Of a DNA stretch of 64,000 nucleotides, positions 1-7,784 are shown piece after piece. Below the pieces are notes generated by a model. It was not told where the DNA came from. It was given only the letters and a program-made list of their open reading frames with translations, and did not search any database. Origin of the DNA: Saccharothrix sp. HUAS TT1 (lineage in GTDB: Bacteria > Actinomycetota > Actinomycetes > Mycobacteriales > Pseudonocardiaceae); assembly GCF_040744945.1 (NCBI RefSeq), contig NZ_CP160453.1, forward strand, positions 3,844,001-3,908,000, given 5' to 3'. The translations under genes were made by a program, and so were the position numbers. The stretch's first letter is position 1, and each line of letters opens with the position of its first letter.

Positions 1-596
1 TCTCGACGCACGACCTGTTCACCGTGGCCCCCGACGACGCCTAGGAAGCGCTGATCGGGCATCCGGCGGGCCAGGTCGTAGAAGAGGTCTGCTCCCTTGT
101 TCCGGTTGAGGTTGACCAGGGTCACTGCGTAGCCCGGCACCGTGCGGTGCTGCTCCGCGAAGACAGGGGGGTGGACTACGAGGTTGTTCGGCGCTCGCTC
201 CGCGAACTTGTCCCGCATCCACTCGGTGTTGAAGACCACGAGGTCCGGGCCGAGGTCGAGCATCCCGGGGGTTCCGGCCAGGTCGTTGTGCATGAGGAAG
301 GCAAAGGGGATCTTGAATTTGCGTGCGATCCGGGCGGCCCTGACCGTGTTGTCGTGGTGGGTCACGATCACGTCGGGACGCCAGTCCGCAAGGATCTGTT
401 GTCCGTAGACCAGGTTCGTGGCGAAGACAGGCACGCCTTCGTAGGTGTAGCTCGGCGGTGCTTCAGGGAGCACCGTGGCAATGACTAGGACTTCGTGGCC
501 CTGTGCTTGCAGCGCCTTGACCATCGCGTGAAGCATGGTTTCGGAGCCGGCACACCTGTGCGGCACGTAGAAGTGAACGAAGACAGCTACTCGCAT
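1..596 (-). CDS. Family 4-type glycosyltransferase, N-terminal part (runs off window)
   Basis: An open frame of 198 codons from ATG at 596 continues past the left edge. The N-terminus (MRVAVFVHFYVPHRCAGSE) is the nucleotide-binding-fold start of GT-B glycosyltransferases, with the AGSE glycine-rich loop common in family GT4. A second half-domain start (VTLVNLNRNKGADLFYDLA, near residue 165) resembles the sugar-nucleotide-binding domain, where a K follows the donor-site loop. A ribosome site (gcAGGAG) lies about 8 bases upstream. It is the next gene after the capsid gene, so modification of virion proteins is the likely role. That role is inferred from position and from reports of glycosyltransferases decorating actinophage capsids and tails. 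Confidence 0.85.
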   Translation of the reverse strand, partial: MRVAVFVHFYVPHRCAGSETMLHAMVKALQAQGHEVLVIATVLPEAPPSYTYEGVPVFATNLVYGQQILADWRPDVIVTHHDNTVRAARIARKFKIPFAFLMHNDLAGTPGMLDLGPDLVVFNTEWMRDKFAERAPNNLVVHPPVFAEQHRTVPGYAVTLVNLNRNKGADLFYDLARRMPDQRFLGVVGGHGEQVVRR

Positions 597-649
597 TGGT
601 GGACTCCTGCGAAATGCGGGGACACCACGAAGGTGTCCCCGCATTCTGA

Positions 650-1645
650 TTAGCTGCCAGATGGGTTGGTGAACTTGACGAATGCGTCCAGATCACCCAC
701 GACCCAGCCAAAAGTGCACTCAACCAGAATCGCAACCTGGTTGGTCTGCCACATGCTGATGGTGTTCACACCATCGGTCAGCGTGGCCTGGTCGGTTACC
801 TTGTACCGAACCTCGTCCGCAAAGCCCCAACGGAGCTGGGAGAAGTCGCCGCCGATCATCTGCACCGTGGACGCGGTAGCCGCGCCAAGGTCACCCTTGA
901 CGGCCTTGCCGTAGTAGGCAGGGAAGCCGAGGATGTTACCCACGGTGGAGTTGAAGTTGATCTGCGATGGGTTCTGGAGGTTGCCGTTCGCGTCACGCTC
1001 GGCACCCTCACGGATGAGGCGAGCACGGAAACGGGTGTCCACGGTCCAACCCGAGAAGTCGTGCACATCGGAAACCATCTGGTAACCGGTGATCAGCTCG
1101 TCGTACAGGTTGTTGTCGGTGACCGCGTCAAGGTTCACGACATTCGAGGTATTCACCAGGACGTTGTCCGTGTCGATGCCCTGGAGGGCACCGCCGCTGA
1201 GCGGCTGCTTACCGTGGAAAACGGCCAGGTCAATACCTCGCGCAATCGCGAAGGCCAGGTCATTCTGAAGCTTCGTGTAGAAGCCCTGCGGGTTGGTACG
1301 CGCGAACTCCTCCGATACCGTCACGATGGTCGCGAGCTTGATCGGAGAGAAGGACTTGGTGTCCCACGCGGTACCGGAAAGCGGCTTGAGTCCACCTTCA
1401 CGCTGAGCGTTAGAGGTGCCGGTACCGACCTGTCCGACCTCGGGACGCGCGGTCTGGGTTGGGATTACGGTCTCGCCGTAACCGACTGGGATTCGCTCGC
1501 CCAGGCGAAGTACCAGCGAAGCTTCCTGCGCCTTGTCGAAAATGGGGCCGACAATGGTCTTGGGCAGGAGGTCATCAGGGACGTAGGCTAGACGGCCCTG
1601 GTGCTTCGTAGAGGTATTCGGGGCAAGCTCATTGATCTGAGCCAT
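650..1645 (-). CDS. Major capsid protein (HK97-like)
   Basis: 331 residues. It follows a portal/MuF/scaffold series, the usual place for the major capsid protein. It begins with a flexible polar arm, then has a region typical of HK97-fold coat proteins: SFSPIKLATIVTVSEEFARTNP at about residues 98-120, followed by a helix with AIARGIDLAVFHG. The C-terminal part contains VRYKVTDQATLTDGVNTISMWQTNQVAILVE, the P-domain strand that ends many actinophage capsid proteins. No protease gene is visible upstream; the small preceding gene is a scaffold. The family is assigned from sequence style and position; the exact fold needs a profile search. Confidence 0.88.
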   Translation of the reverse strand: MAQINELAPNTSTKHQGRLAYVPDDLLPKTIVGPIFDKAQEASLVLRLGERIPVGYGETVIPTQTARPEVGQVGTGTSNAQREGGLKPLSGTAWDTKSFSPIKLATIVTVSEEFARTNPQGFYTKLQNDLAFAIARGIDLAVFHGKQPLSGGALQGIDTDNVLVNTSNVVNLDAVTDNNLYDELITGYQMVSDVHDFSGWTVDTRFRARLIREGAERDANGNLQNPSQINFNSTVGNILGFPAYYGKAVKGDLGAATASTVQMIGGDFSQLRWGFADEVRYKVTDQATLTDGVNTISMWQTNQVAILVECTFGWVVGDLDAFVKFTNPSGS

Positions 1646-1660
1646 GCGGGGTTCTTTTCC

Positions 1661-2134
1661 TTATCGAGTGAGCTTGCTTTGAAGCAGAGCCGCGAAGGCG
1701 TCGCCGGGATCGGAGGAACTACCACCCGAAAGCCCGTGCGAGAGGTCAACGGCAGGAGCGGACTTGCCCGAAACGCCAAACATGTTCTTCAGGTTCTCGG
1801 CGTGGGCCTTCAGCTCGTCTTCGTTGGAACCCTTCAGCAGGTCCGCGAATGCGACAGCGGTTTCGCCAGGAACCCCGCTCGCTAGAGCGACCTTGAGCTT
1901 TGCCAGGTCGGTTACGGCCTGGTCCCGCTCGGTCGTGATTGCCGACTTCTCATCGGCAACGGTCTTGTACTTCGCATCAAATTCGGCCTGCGCCTGCGCG
2001 CGGGCCTCATCGGCTGCGGTCTGTGCCTTGACCCGATACTTCGCGGCCTCGGCGTTCGCCTCCGAAATAGCCTTCCGGCCCCACTCGGGCAGCTCGGCGG
2101 CATTCGGGGCGTCCTTGGTGGCGTCGTCGGACAT
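1661..2134 (-). CDS. Capsid scaffolding protein
   Basis: 157 residues, strongly charged and alanine-rich. A long predicted coiled coil (about residues 20-75: repeated A-E-A-K and D-E-K-S patterns) is followed by a Gly/Ser-rich linker and a short basic C-terminal helix (AFAALLQSKLTR) of the kind that contacts the capsid protein. It lies directly upstream of the capsid gene with a 15-base gap and a clear ribosome site (CAGGAGG) before its ATG. It has no protease motif, so it is probably a pure scaffold. It fits GPO-independent actinophage scaffolds in size and layout. Confidence 0.8.
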   Translation of the reverse strand: MSDDATKDAPNAAELPEWGRKAISEANAEAAKYRVKAQTAADEARAQAQAEFDAKYKTVADEKSAITTERDQAVTDLAKLKVALASGVPGETAVAFADLLKGSNEDELKAHAENLKNMFGVSGKSAPAVDLSHGLSGGSSSDPGDAFAALLQSKLTR

Positions 2135-2194
2135 GGCTGTGCCTCCTGGGCATGAAAAAAGCGCCCTCCAGGGGCGCTAAAGAATGGGTACGGG

Positions 2195-3043
2195 TCAGGC
2201 CGCGGCGGCAAAGTCCGCCGGGTTTACTTGGCCTCGGTCAACCGCGCGACGAAGCGCGTTCAGGGCGTCCTCATGGCCCTTGGTGACTTGCTTCCATAGC
2301 TCGTAGGCCGCATCGGCTTCTTCGCGGCCTTCCCAGTCGTTCACGTCGAAAACCGGGACAACCTTGCAGTCGCAACCCGGATGCCACTTGACCATCAACT
2401 TCTTGAAGGCCGAGTTAGCGTCGTCCAAGAGAGCAGCGTTGTCCGCGCTCGGACTTAGCCGGTTGTTGCGGCGAGCCGCCATGAGATTCAGGCCGAGGTC
2501 GAATGCATCGGTTTGGGCTCCTTTGAACCCGGCCGTGTCAGCATCGAGATATACGGCCCCTCTGGAGACCAGCATCAAGCAGAAAGCGCAGGTTTCTTTG
2601 CCTGTCGCGACGCGCGCCCAGCGAACTCCGAAAGGATCGCTTTGCGCGCCCTTGATCAGGAGCTTGCGACCTGCGTTCTCGACCTCTTTAGCGACTCTGA
2701 GCGCCGAAATGATGATCGCGCCTTGGTTGTCCTCGCCGTTGCCGAAGTGCTTCTCTGCGGGACGCAGAGCCTCTTCGAGCCATGCGAAGTCGTACCAAGG
2801 CAGGTCAACCGGGTGCGTGGCCTCGCCTACGTGTTCCACCCGCTTGGCGTCGTAGAACGCCCGCGCGAGGATCGCGGTCTGTCTGCGGGCCTCTACCACG
2901 GATGGGTAGATGCTGCGGAGGATGCCCAGCCAGGCCAGGGGGGTAAGAGGGACAAACCGGAACGGCAGGAGCACGGCCAGGACCAGGCGCACGAGGGCCG
3001 CCGTGATCGCGGCCTGCGCTGCGGTGTACTCGGTGAGGGTCAC
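2195..3043 (-). CDS. MuF-like minor capsid protein
   Basis: 282 residues from a GTG start that overlaps the portal stop codon by four bases (GTGA), so it is probably translationally coupled to the portal; a longer frame upstream is only portal sequence in another frame. A hydrophobic N-terminal helix is followed by the MuF-type C-terminal core, with RVATGKETCAFCLMLVSRGAVY (about residue 145) and WHPGCDCKVVPVFD (about 225). The paired CxxC and CDC cysteines look metal-binding, as in many actinophage MuF proteins. MuF proteins sit next to the portal and are packaged in the head, acting in assembly or DNA ejection. Confidence is high on family, low on detailed role. Confidence 0.85.
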   Translation of the reverse strand: MTLTEYTAAQAAITAALVRLVLAVLLPFRFVPLTPLAWLGILRSIYPSVVEARRQTAILARAFYDAKRVEHVGEATHPVDLPWYDFAWLEEALRPAEKHFGNGEDNQGAIIISALRVAKEVENAGRKLLIKGAQSDPFGVRWARVATGKETCAFCLMLVSRGAVYLDADTAGFKGAQTDAFDLGLNLMAARRNNRLSPSADNAALLDDANSAFKKLMVKWHPGCDCKVVPVFDVNDWEGREEADAAYELWKQVTKGHEDALNALRRAVDRGQVNPADFAAAA

Positions 3044-4464
3044 TTCGCCGGGGCCTTCTTCTGCTGGCTTCCGCCCGAGGCAGCTCCACCGCCAGGCGCA
3101 CCGCCCGGACCGCCAGGACCGGCCCCACCCGCGAGGATCGCGTTGAGCTGGCTCATGGGGTCGTCCTTCTCCCACTCGCGCATCTGCTCACGCTGGATGT
3201 CGGTATAGCCCATTTCGATGCGGGCCTGCTCGGTCGGGATGATGTGAGCGGCGTGCAACTTCGCGACTCCATCGGCCTTCGCGGCAAACGTCGGCGTGCT
3301 TGGGTCGCGCCATACCGTTTCAAGCTTGTAGGCGTCCGATGGAACCGAACCGTCCATAGCGAGCATTCCGAGACGCATTGCGCGTTCCCACGCGCCGCCG
3401 AACATCCGCGCTTTGCGCTCGCTTTTCTTGACCAGGCGCGATTCGGCGCTCTTGATCGCCTCAGCCGAAGCGGGGTTCTCGGAGGAGAACGAAAGGTACT
3501 GGGGAGGAAGCCCGGTGTACGAGGCAACTTGCTTCGCGAGTTCCTGAAGAGCCTCAACGAAGTTGCGGAGATCGGCCGCGGAGTACTGAGCGATCTTGCC
3601 GTTCGAGTCCTCGAAAGCCAACATTCGGGCGTAGTACGCCTCTAGCTGAGCGCCTGGGTTTTCCGGATCGTTGGTGAACTCTTCAGCCGCAACGCCGAAT
3701 AGAACGCGCTGCGGTACGGCCATGAGTTCGGCCGCTGCCTGGAGGTTCATCATGATTCGGCTCGCCGCGTCGGTGGCGCTCCGAAGCTCCGGAGTCATCT
3801 CGCTCTTGCCGAACGGCTCGGAAAGTCGCTCACGGTTGATGAGTGGGCTCACCAATGGGCGTCCGAGGTTGTGCTTGTTCGAGCTGATAACCGACCACTC
3901 GGCGTTCGGACGCTGCGACCTTCCGAGATAAACCGTCTCGTCGGGAAGCAGGAGTGTCACTCGGTCTTCCTGTGGGCTCTCCGGGGAACGGTAGAGCCTC
4001 AGCGCACGACGGATCTGGCGGGTACGCTGGTCGAGCGTGCCGACAAAGTGGAAGGGCGATTCGACTCTGATCAATGGAATCGTCGGGTCTAGGTCTTCGT
4101 CGTTCTCGTCGGGGACCGACACGGTGATGTACGAAACGCCGTGAATCATGGATTCGAGATGTCCGAGCGGAGCCTCTTCGTCCAGGGCGTTTGCCTGCCA
4201 CCAATCCCAGAGACGTTCGTCGGCCTCTGCCTCGTCGCCCGAGCGGAAACCTTCCACGTCTAGACGTTCGTCAATCGCGTCCAGGTAGATTCGGCAGTAG
4301 CCGATCGCGGCGGTGAGATGCCGCATCTCCGGCGGGGTAGCTAGCCCCAGGGCTTTGAGTCGGTATTCGGCCTCGTAGTAATCCTGGTTTTCCTGAAGCG
4401 CGGGCTGCTGCGTGTTCAGAAGGTTCGTGAGGTCCGTGACGTCCTTGTCGTAGGCAGTGGTCAT
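3040..4464 (-). CDS. Portal protein (SPP1 gp6-like)
   Basis: 474 residues. The ATG at 4464 overlaps the terminase stop by four bases (ATGA). Conserved features of SPP1 gp6-type portals include LTAAIGYCRIYLDAIDERL near residue 50, the GVSYITVSVPDE strand near 110, TDAASRIMMNLQAAAELMAVPQRVLFG near 240 and LPPQYLSFSSENPASAEAIKSAESRL near 330. The last 25 residues are Gly/Ala/Pro-rich and disordered. The dodecameric portal forms the packaging and ejection channel at one capsid vertex. The start is set by the coupling overlap with the upstream gene. Confidence 0.93.
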   Translation of the reverse strand: MTTAYDKDVTDLTNLLNTQQPALQENQDYYEAEYRLKALGLATPPEMRHLTAAIGYCRIYLDAIDERLDVEGFRSGDEAEADERLWDWWQANALDEEAPLGHLESMIHGVSYITVSVPDENDEDLDPTIPLIRVESPFHFVGTLDQRTRQIRRALRLYRSPESPQEDRVTLLLPDETVYLGRSQRPNAEWSVISSNKHNLGRPLVSPLINRERLSEPFGKSEMTPELRSATDAASRIMMNLQAAAELMAVPQRVLFGVAAEEFTNDPENPGAQLEAYYARMLAFEDSNGKIAQYSAADLRNFVEALQELAKQVASYTGLPPQYLSFSSENPASAEAIKSAESRLVKKSERKARMFGGAWERAMRLGMLAMDGSVPSDAYKLETVWRDPSTPTFAAKADGVAKLHAAHIIPTEQARIEMGYTDIQREQMREWEKDDPMSQLNAILAGGAGPGGPGGAPGGGAASGGSQQKKAPAK

Positions 4465-6143
4465 CGAACGATCACCACCCCACGGCCACGGTTGTTCTTG
4501 GACATCAGAAATTCCTGTCTCGCACCGAACGCAAGGACGGCGCAGACAGCGGCGTCGATCTTCCGGGAAGAGTTCTTGGTTGCCTTGCTGATCGAGATAC
4601 CGAAGTTGTTCGGCCGCCGCACGGCATTGGTGACGTGACGCTTGAGAACTACAGAGCCGCCGTGCACGATTTCGCGCTCAACGACCGCGTCTTGGAACCG
4701 CTCGCACTCAAGCGTGAAGTTCTTGATGTTCGATCGCATGTCGTACGCGATTGGGTGCTTGGCTGTCGCCTTTACCTTGAGCTTCTTGCCGTACTTAGCG
4801 CCCCAGGCATCGACGTAGCTCTCAAACTCACGCACGTCCGCACGGAACGCGACAACGTCGAACCTGCCGAAGACCCAATCGACCGTGTCGTTGACATCGG
4901 TCCGCGGCACTTCACCGTTGTACTTCTCGGGATTCCAGACCTTGATGGGGAAAACCGCTGCGTCTTCGACGCGAACCGCCACAAGAGCAGTCCAGTCTTC
5001 CGACTTTGAGCCGTCGAAACCGAGGGTGATCCTGTCACCCTTTTCGAGCGGACGAAGCTTGGAGTACTGGCAGGCGTCCCATTCACGAGGCGACACCCAG
5101 GCGTCTTCCGCCGCGTTGACCTGGTTCAAGAACTTCCGGCGCGACTCGGTGACATCGTTCCGAACGTCAAGAATCGACTCGATGATGGTGTCAACGTCGA
5201 GCCATTCAGCGTCACCACGAGCTACCAGGAGTCCCTGACGTAGGCGCTCAAGTGCCCAGTCGTACGCCTCTTCGTCCTCCACCAGGTCGGCAAGCTCACC
5301 AACGGGTGTGTCGGGCGGGGCCTCAATCGAATCGTAGAGAAAACCGACATCGACGGCTTCGCCCGCCTGGACGGCTAGGTAAGCGTCCCAGTCCCGTTCA
5401 GCGTCGGATTCCTCGCCGGGCCTGTGAGCGTTGCAGATGGATAGCGACCGGCAGATGCCGTAAGCACCCTTGGTGACGTTACCCGCGATTACGTTAGCCA
5501 TCTCGTGACCCGAGTTGTTCTCCTGCCACCATTGAGTTTCGTTCTTGATGACGAATGTCGGGCGCTTGCCCTCCAAGGAGAGCGGAGACGAGGTAACGGC
5601 CTCGATGATCCCGCCTGCGGCGGAATAAATGATGGTCTTGTGGATGTCCAAACCGAATTCGGTCCGCGTGTGCTTGGCGATCATCGCGGGAAACAGCATG
5701 AACGTGTTGCGGGTCTGGTCCTGGGACACTGCTGCGATCTGGACCCAGGCAGCCGCTTTGGGTTTCCCTACGGCATTCCCGTTGGCATCCCAGTGGCTAA
5801 ATTGCACGGGTCCGCAAAGCTCGACTACCGCCATTGCTGCGGCAATCGGGTCTTTCCCCCATCCCTTAAGGCGACGCAGTAGCCCATTGCGGTAGACGAA
5901 GCGACCGGAGTGCTCATCGACCGCGTACCACCACAGCAAGAAACGAAACTGCTCGTCTGTTACGAGAAACGGCTGACCCGCCCGAGGCCCGCTAGGCTGG
6001 ACGAGGTATTTGAACATCCAGTTCACGATTACGTCGCCCAAGGTCTTCTTGGGTAGATGCCAACCGCCCGACTTCCGGCGTTGCCAGGTCGGGCCGATTA
6101 CGTAGCTCGGTGCGGGCTCTAGGTCGTCGTCGTTATCGACCAC
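4461..6143 (-). CDS. terL: Terminase large subunit
   Basis: 560 residues. The ATPase domain holds a Walker A variant RRLKGWGKDP at residues 90-99, the form often seen in actinophage terminases, and a Walker B-like strand ending TFVIKNETQWW near 200. The C-terminal nuclease begins with ITLGFDGSKSEDWTALV (catalytic Asp 377) and has a second acidic site at WVFGRFDVVAFRADVREFE. The enzyme cuts concatemers and drives DNA into the prohead through the portal. It is unusual in being separated from the small subunit by the endolysin, a tail gene and the tRNA array, as in L5-like genomes. The ATG at 6143 lies just after the tRNA cluster in transcription order. Confidence 0.95.
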   Translation of the reverse strand: MVDNDDDLEPAPSYVIGPTWQRRKSGGWHLPKKTLGDVIVNWMFKYLVQPSGPRAGQPFLVTDEQFRFLLWWYAVDEHSGRFVYRNGLLRRLKGWGKDPIAAAMAVVELCGPVQFSHWDANGNAVGKPKAAAWVQIAAVSQDQTRNTFMLFPAMIAKHTRTEFGLDIHKTIIYSAAGGIIEAVTSSPLSLEGKRPTFVIKNETQWWQENNSGHEMANVIAGNVTKGAYGICRSLSICNAHRPGEESDAERDWDAYLAVQAGEAVDVGFLYDSIEAPPDTPVGELADLVEDEEAYDWALERLRQGLLVARGDAEWLDVDTIIESILDVRNDVTESRRKFLNQVNAAEDAWVSPREWDACQYSKLRPLEKGDRITLGFDGSKSEDWTALVAVRVEDAAVFPIKVWNPEKYNGEVPRTDVNDTVDWVFGRFDVVAFRADVREFESYVDAWGAKYGKKLKVKATAKHPIAYDMRSNIKNFTLECERFQDAVVEREIVHGGSVVLKRHVTNAVRRPNNFGISISKATKNSSRKIDAAVCAVLAFGARQEFLMSKNNRGRGVVIVR

Positions 6144-6168
6144 GTGAACCCCTATTTGATTGAGTGAG

Positions 6169-6241
6169 TCTGACTAGCAGGGCTCGAACCTGCGGCCTCC
6201 TGATCCCAAATCAGGCGCTCTTCCTACTGAGCTACAGCCAG
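6169..6241 (-). tRNA. tRNA-Pro (anticodon UGG)
   Basis: A 73-base cloverleaf on the minus strand with the 7-bp acceptor CTGGCTG/TAGTCAG (two G-U pairs). The anticodon stem is CCTGA/TCAGG around loop TTTGGGA, and the T arm is GCAGG-TTCGAGC-CCTGC. CCA is not encoded. It is the last of six phage tRNAs and lies immediately before the large terminase gene. Confidence 0.92.
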
Positions 6242-6245
6242 GAAG

Positions 6246-6318
6246 TGTCCTTCGAGGGATTCGAACCCCCACTGACCACGTTCTAAGCGTGGTGCCTCTG
6301 CCGTTGGGCTAGAAGGAC
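6246..6318 (-). tRNA. tRNA with anticodon UAG (nominally Leu), short variable loop
   Basis: The acceptor GTCCTTC/GAAGGAC is perfect, the anticodon stem is CCACG/CGTGG around loop CTTAGAA, and the T arm is GGGGG-TTCGAAT-CCCTC. The anticodon UAG reads CUA leucine codons. Bacterial leucine tRNAs carry a long class II variable arm, whereas this gene has only about five bases (TCAGT) there. Aminoacylation identity is therefore uncertain. The gene itself is well supported. Confidence 0.85.
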
Positions 6319-6320
6319 GG

Positions 6321-6391
6321 GGTGGCCGGCGGGATTCGAACCCGCACGCCCGGAATCACAATCCGGTGCTCTGCCCTTGAGCTACGGTCAC
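6321..6391 (-). tRNA. tRNA-His (anticodon GUG)
   Basis: The cloverleaf has acceptor GTGACCG/CGGCCAC with one A-C mismatch, anticodon stem CGGA/TCCG around loop TTGTGAT, and T arm GCGGG-TTCGAAT-CCCGC. The discriminator base is C, the histidine-specific base, which supports the identity. The base 5' of position 1 on this strand is C, so a templated G-1 is not obvious. Confidence 0.9.
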
Positions 6392-6393
6392 GG

Positions 6394-6465
6394 TCGGAAT
6401 GGAAGGAGTCGAACCCACGACACCCCGGGTGTAAGCCGGGTGCTCTTCCGCTGAGCTACATTCCG
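6394..6465 (-). tRNA. tRNA-Val (anticodon UAC)
   Basis: The acceptor CGGAATG/CATTCCG is perfect. The anticodon stem CCCGG/CCGGG surrounds loop CTTACAC, giving anticodon UAC. The T stem contains one mismatch. The 5' end directly abuts the encoded CCA of the preceding tRNA, so the two must be separated by a precise processing cut. Confidence 0.9.
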
Positions 6466-6541
6466 TGGTGGGGAAGAAGGGACTCGAACCCTCGCCTAGC
6501 CGGGTTATGAGCCCGGTCCTCTGCCGCTGAGGTACTTCCCG
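6466..6541 (-). tRNA. tRNA-Met (anticodon CAU), initiator-like, CCA encoded
   Basis: The anticodon loop CTCATAA sits on stem CCGGG/CCCGG, giving three consecutive G-C pairs next to the loop. The acceptor CGGGAAG/CTTCCCC has an unpaired 1-72 position (C-C). Both are hallmarks of bacterial initiator tRNA. The D stem has C11-G24, however, which is the elongator pattern, and the discriminator A is followed by an encoded CCA, unlike the other five tRNAs here. I cannot decide between an initiator and an elongator with unusual ends. Confidence 0.88.
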
Positions 6542-6546
6542 TTAAA

Positions 6547-6606
6547 TCCGAGGCCGGCCCTGCCTGGTTGAAGTCGCGGCGGCTGCGTCTACCCGCGACC
6601 CTCGGA
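6547..6606 (-). other. tRNA-like structured relic between two tRNA genes
   Basis: This 60-base stretch starts and ends with a perfect 7-bp outer stem (TCCGAGG/CCTCGGA), like an acceptor. Inside it is a second perfect 7-bp hairpin (GTCGCGG/CCGCGAC, loop 13). There is no recognisable T loop or anticodon arm. It is too short for a tRNA and may be a decayed tRNA gene or a small structured RNA in the array. Confidence 0.4.
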
Positions 6607-6609
6607 AAG

Positions 6610-6681
6610 CTCCCCCGCCTGGACTCGAACCAGGAACCCGCCGATTAACAGTCGGCTGCTCTGCCTTTGAGCTACGCGGGA
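6610..6681 (-). tRNA. tRNA-Asn (anticodon GUU)
   Basis: First tRNA of the array in transcription order. The anticodon stem GCCGA/TCGGC surrounds loop CTGTTAA, and the T arm is CCTGG-TTCGAGT-CCAGG. The acceptor TCCCGCG/CGGGGGA has one G-G mismatch, and the discriminator is G. CCA is not encoded. Confidence 0.92.
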
Positions 6682-6687
6682 AAGGTG

Positions 6688-7743
6688 TCACGAAACGACA
6701 CCAAAGTTCTTGGCGCACATGTAGAAGGGGAAGTCCGTGCTGGCGTACATCGTGCCAAGTCCATTCGCCTTGGCGGCAACCACAAAACGAACCTGACCTG
6801 AGTCAAGATCGCTCGACTCGACCACGAATCCCCTGGGCGTCGTCAGATTCGGATACTCCGCCGATGGATCGGCGTACCAAGCGGGATCACCCTCCACCAG
6901 AGGCGTTGACGTACCGGTGGACAAGTACCTGACGAGCTGGCTCCCGACGATGACCGCCAGGTCCAGGAAGGCGTTCGACGCGTCCGAGCGCATCCCGTGC
7001 GCTCCGATCTCGACCCAGTGCCCTTCCGAGGCAGGAAGCTGGACCTCCAGCCCGGCTAGGGCCTGCCAACCACCCGACGTGTTCGGAAGGGTGATGTTGC
7101 CGGACGTGATCCGGACTGGTCGCACAACAAGCCGGGCGGACTTGGTGTCCAAGGCCGCTTGCGTAGCCGTCGAAATCGGCTTCGCCAGGTCGGCCGTGTT
7201 GTCCACATTGGACAGGCCCGCCTGGTCCTTGGTGTGGGTGTGAGAGAGGGCTGCCTTCGTCGCCAGCGCGGTCACTAGCTCCGCATCGGTGACATAGTCA
7301 CCGGGGTCCTCGGGTGAGCCTCCCGAGGACAACGCCAGGGCGATGTTGCCCGAGGCGTCGGGACCGACGCCGTTGACGGACCGCACGGGTGTGAGCAGTT
7401 CTCGCTGTGGGACTGCTGAGACAGCCTTGGCGAGGTCAACCGTGGCACCCGAGGGCGCAGCGACGAACAGAACGGTCTTCCGGTGTCGAAGGTCGATCTC
7501 GACCCTGTAGAGCCAATTCCGGGGGGTGAGGTCTGCATCGTCGGTCGCAGGAACCTGTACCGAGAACGGACCGCTGACGTTGATGGCGATGGGCGACTGA
7601 TTCAGTGCAACGGCGGGTGAGCCGGCAACCACCACGTGCGAAACGTTGGGGCGCAACGTGATGGTGCCCGTGTCTGCTGCTCCCGTGAAGTCACGGAAGT
7701 CCCCGATGATCGTAGCCGTTGAGACGTTGTTTGGGATCGGCAT
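6688..7743 (-). CDS. Minor tail / receptor-binding protein
   Basis: 351 residues. An N-terminal beta-rich domain of about 110 residues (TITLRPNVSHVVVAGSPAV) is followed by the phrase VRSVNGVGPDASGNIALAL, a collagen- or fibre-like connector common in phage tail fibres. A second typical segment, ALSHTHTKDQAGLSNVDNTADLAKPISTATQAAL (about residues 165-200), is seen in many adsorption proteins. The last 150 residues form a variable beta-rich head that probably contacts the host surface. It sits between the endolysin and the tRNAs, away from the main tail genes, which must lie beyond the window. Confidence 0.75.
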   Translation of the reverse strand: MPIPNNVSTATIIGDFRDFTGAADTGTITLRPNVSHVVVAGSPAVALNQSPIAINVSGPFSVQVPATDDADLTPRNWLYRVEIDLRHRKTVLFVAAPSGATVDLAKAVSAVPQRELLTPVRSVNGVGPDASGNIALALSSGGSPEDPGDYVTDAELVTALATKAALSHTHTKDQAGLSNVDNTADLAKPISTATQAALDTKSARLVVRPVRITSGNITLPNTSGGWQALAGLEVQLPASEGHWVEIGAHGMRSDASNAFLDLAVIVGSQLVRYLSTGTSTPLVEGDPAWYADPSAEYPNLTTPRGFVVESSDLDSGQVRFVVAAKANGLGTMYASTDFPFYMCAKNFGVVS

Positions 7744-7784
7744 GTCTTGCCCTCTCGAAGCGGCGAAGACTGCGAAACTTGTTG

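Noticed and set aside
2195..3175. Longer start (326 codons) for the MuF-like protein
   Set aside because: The extra 44 codons overlap portal coding sequence and read as Arg/Trp/Gly nonsense; the GTGA overlap gives a better start at 3043.
6322..6510. 62-codon plus-strand ORF with GGIRTRTPG and RDSNPR phrases
   Set aside because: It is the well-known false translation of antisense tRNA genes; three tRNAs on the other strand explain it fully.
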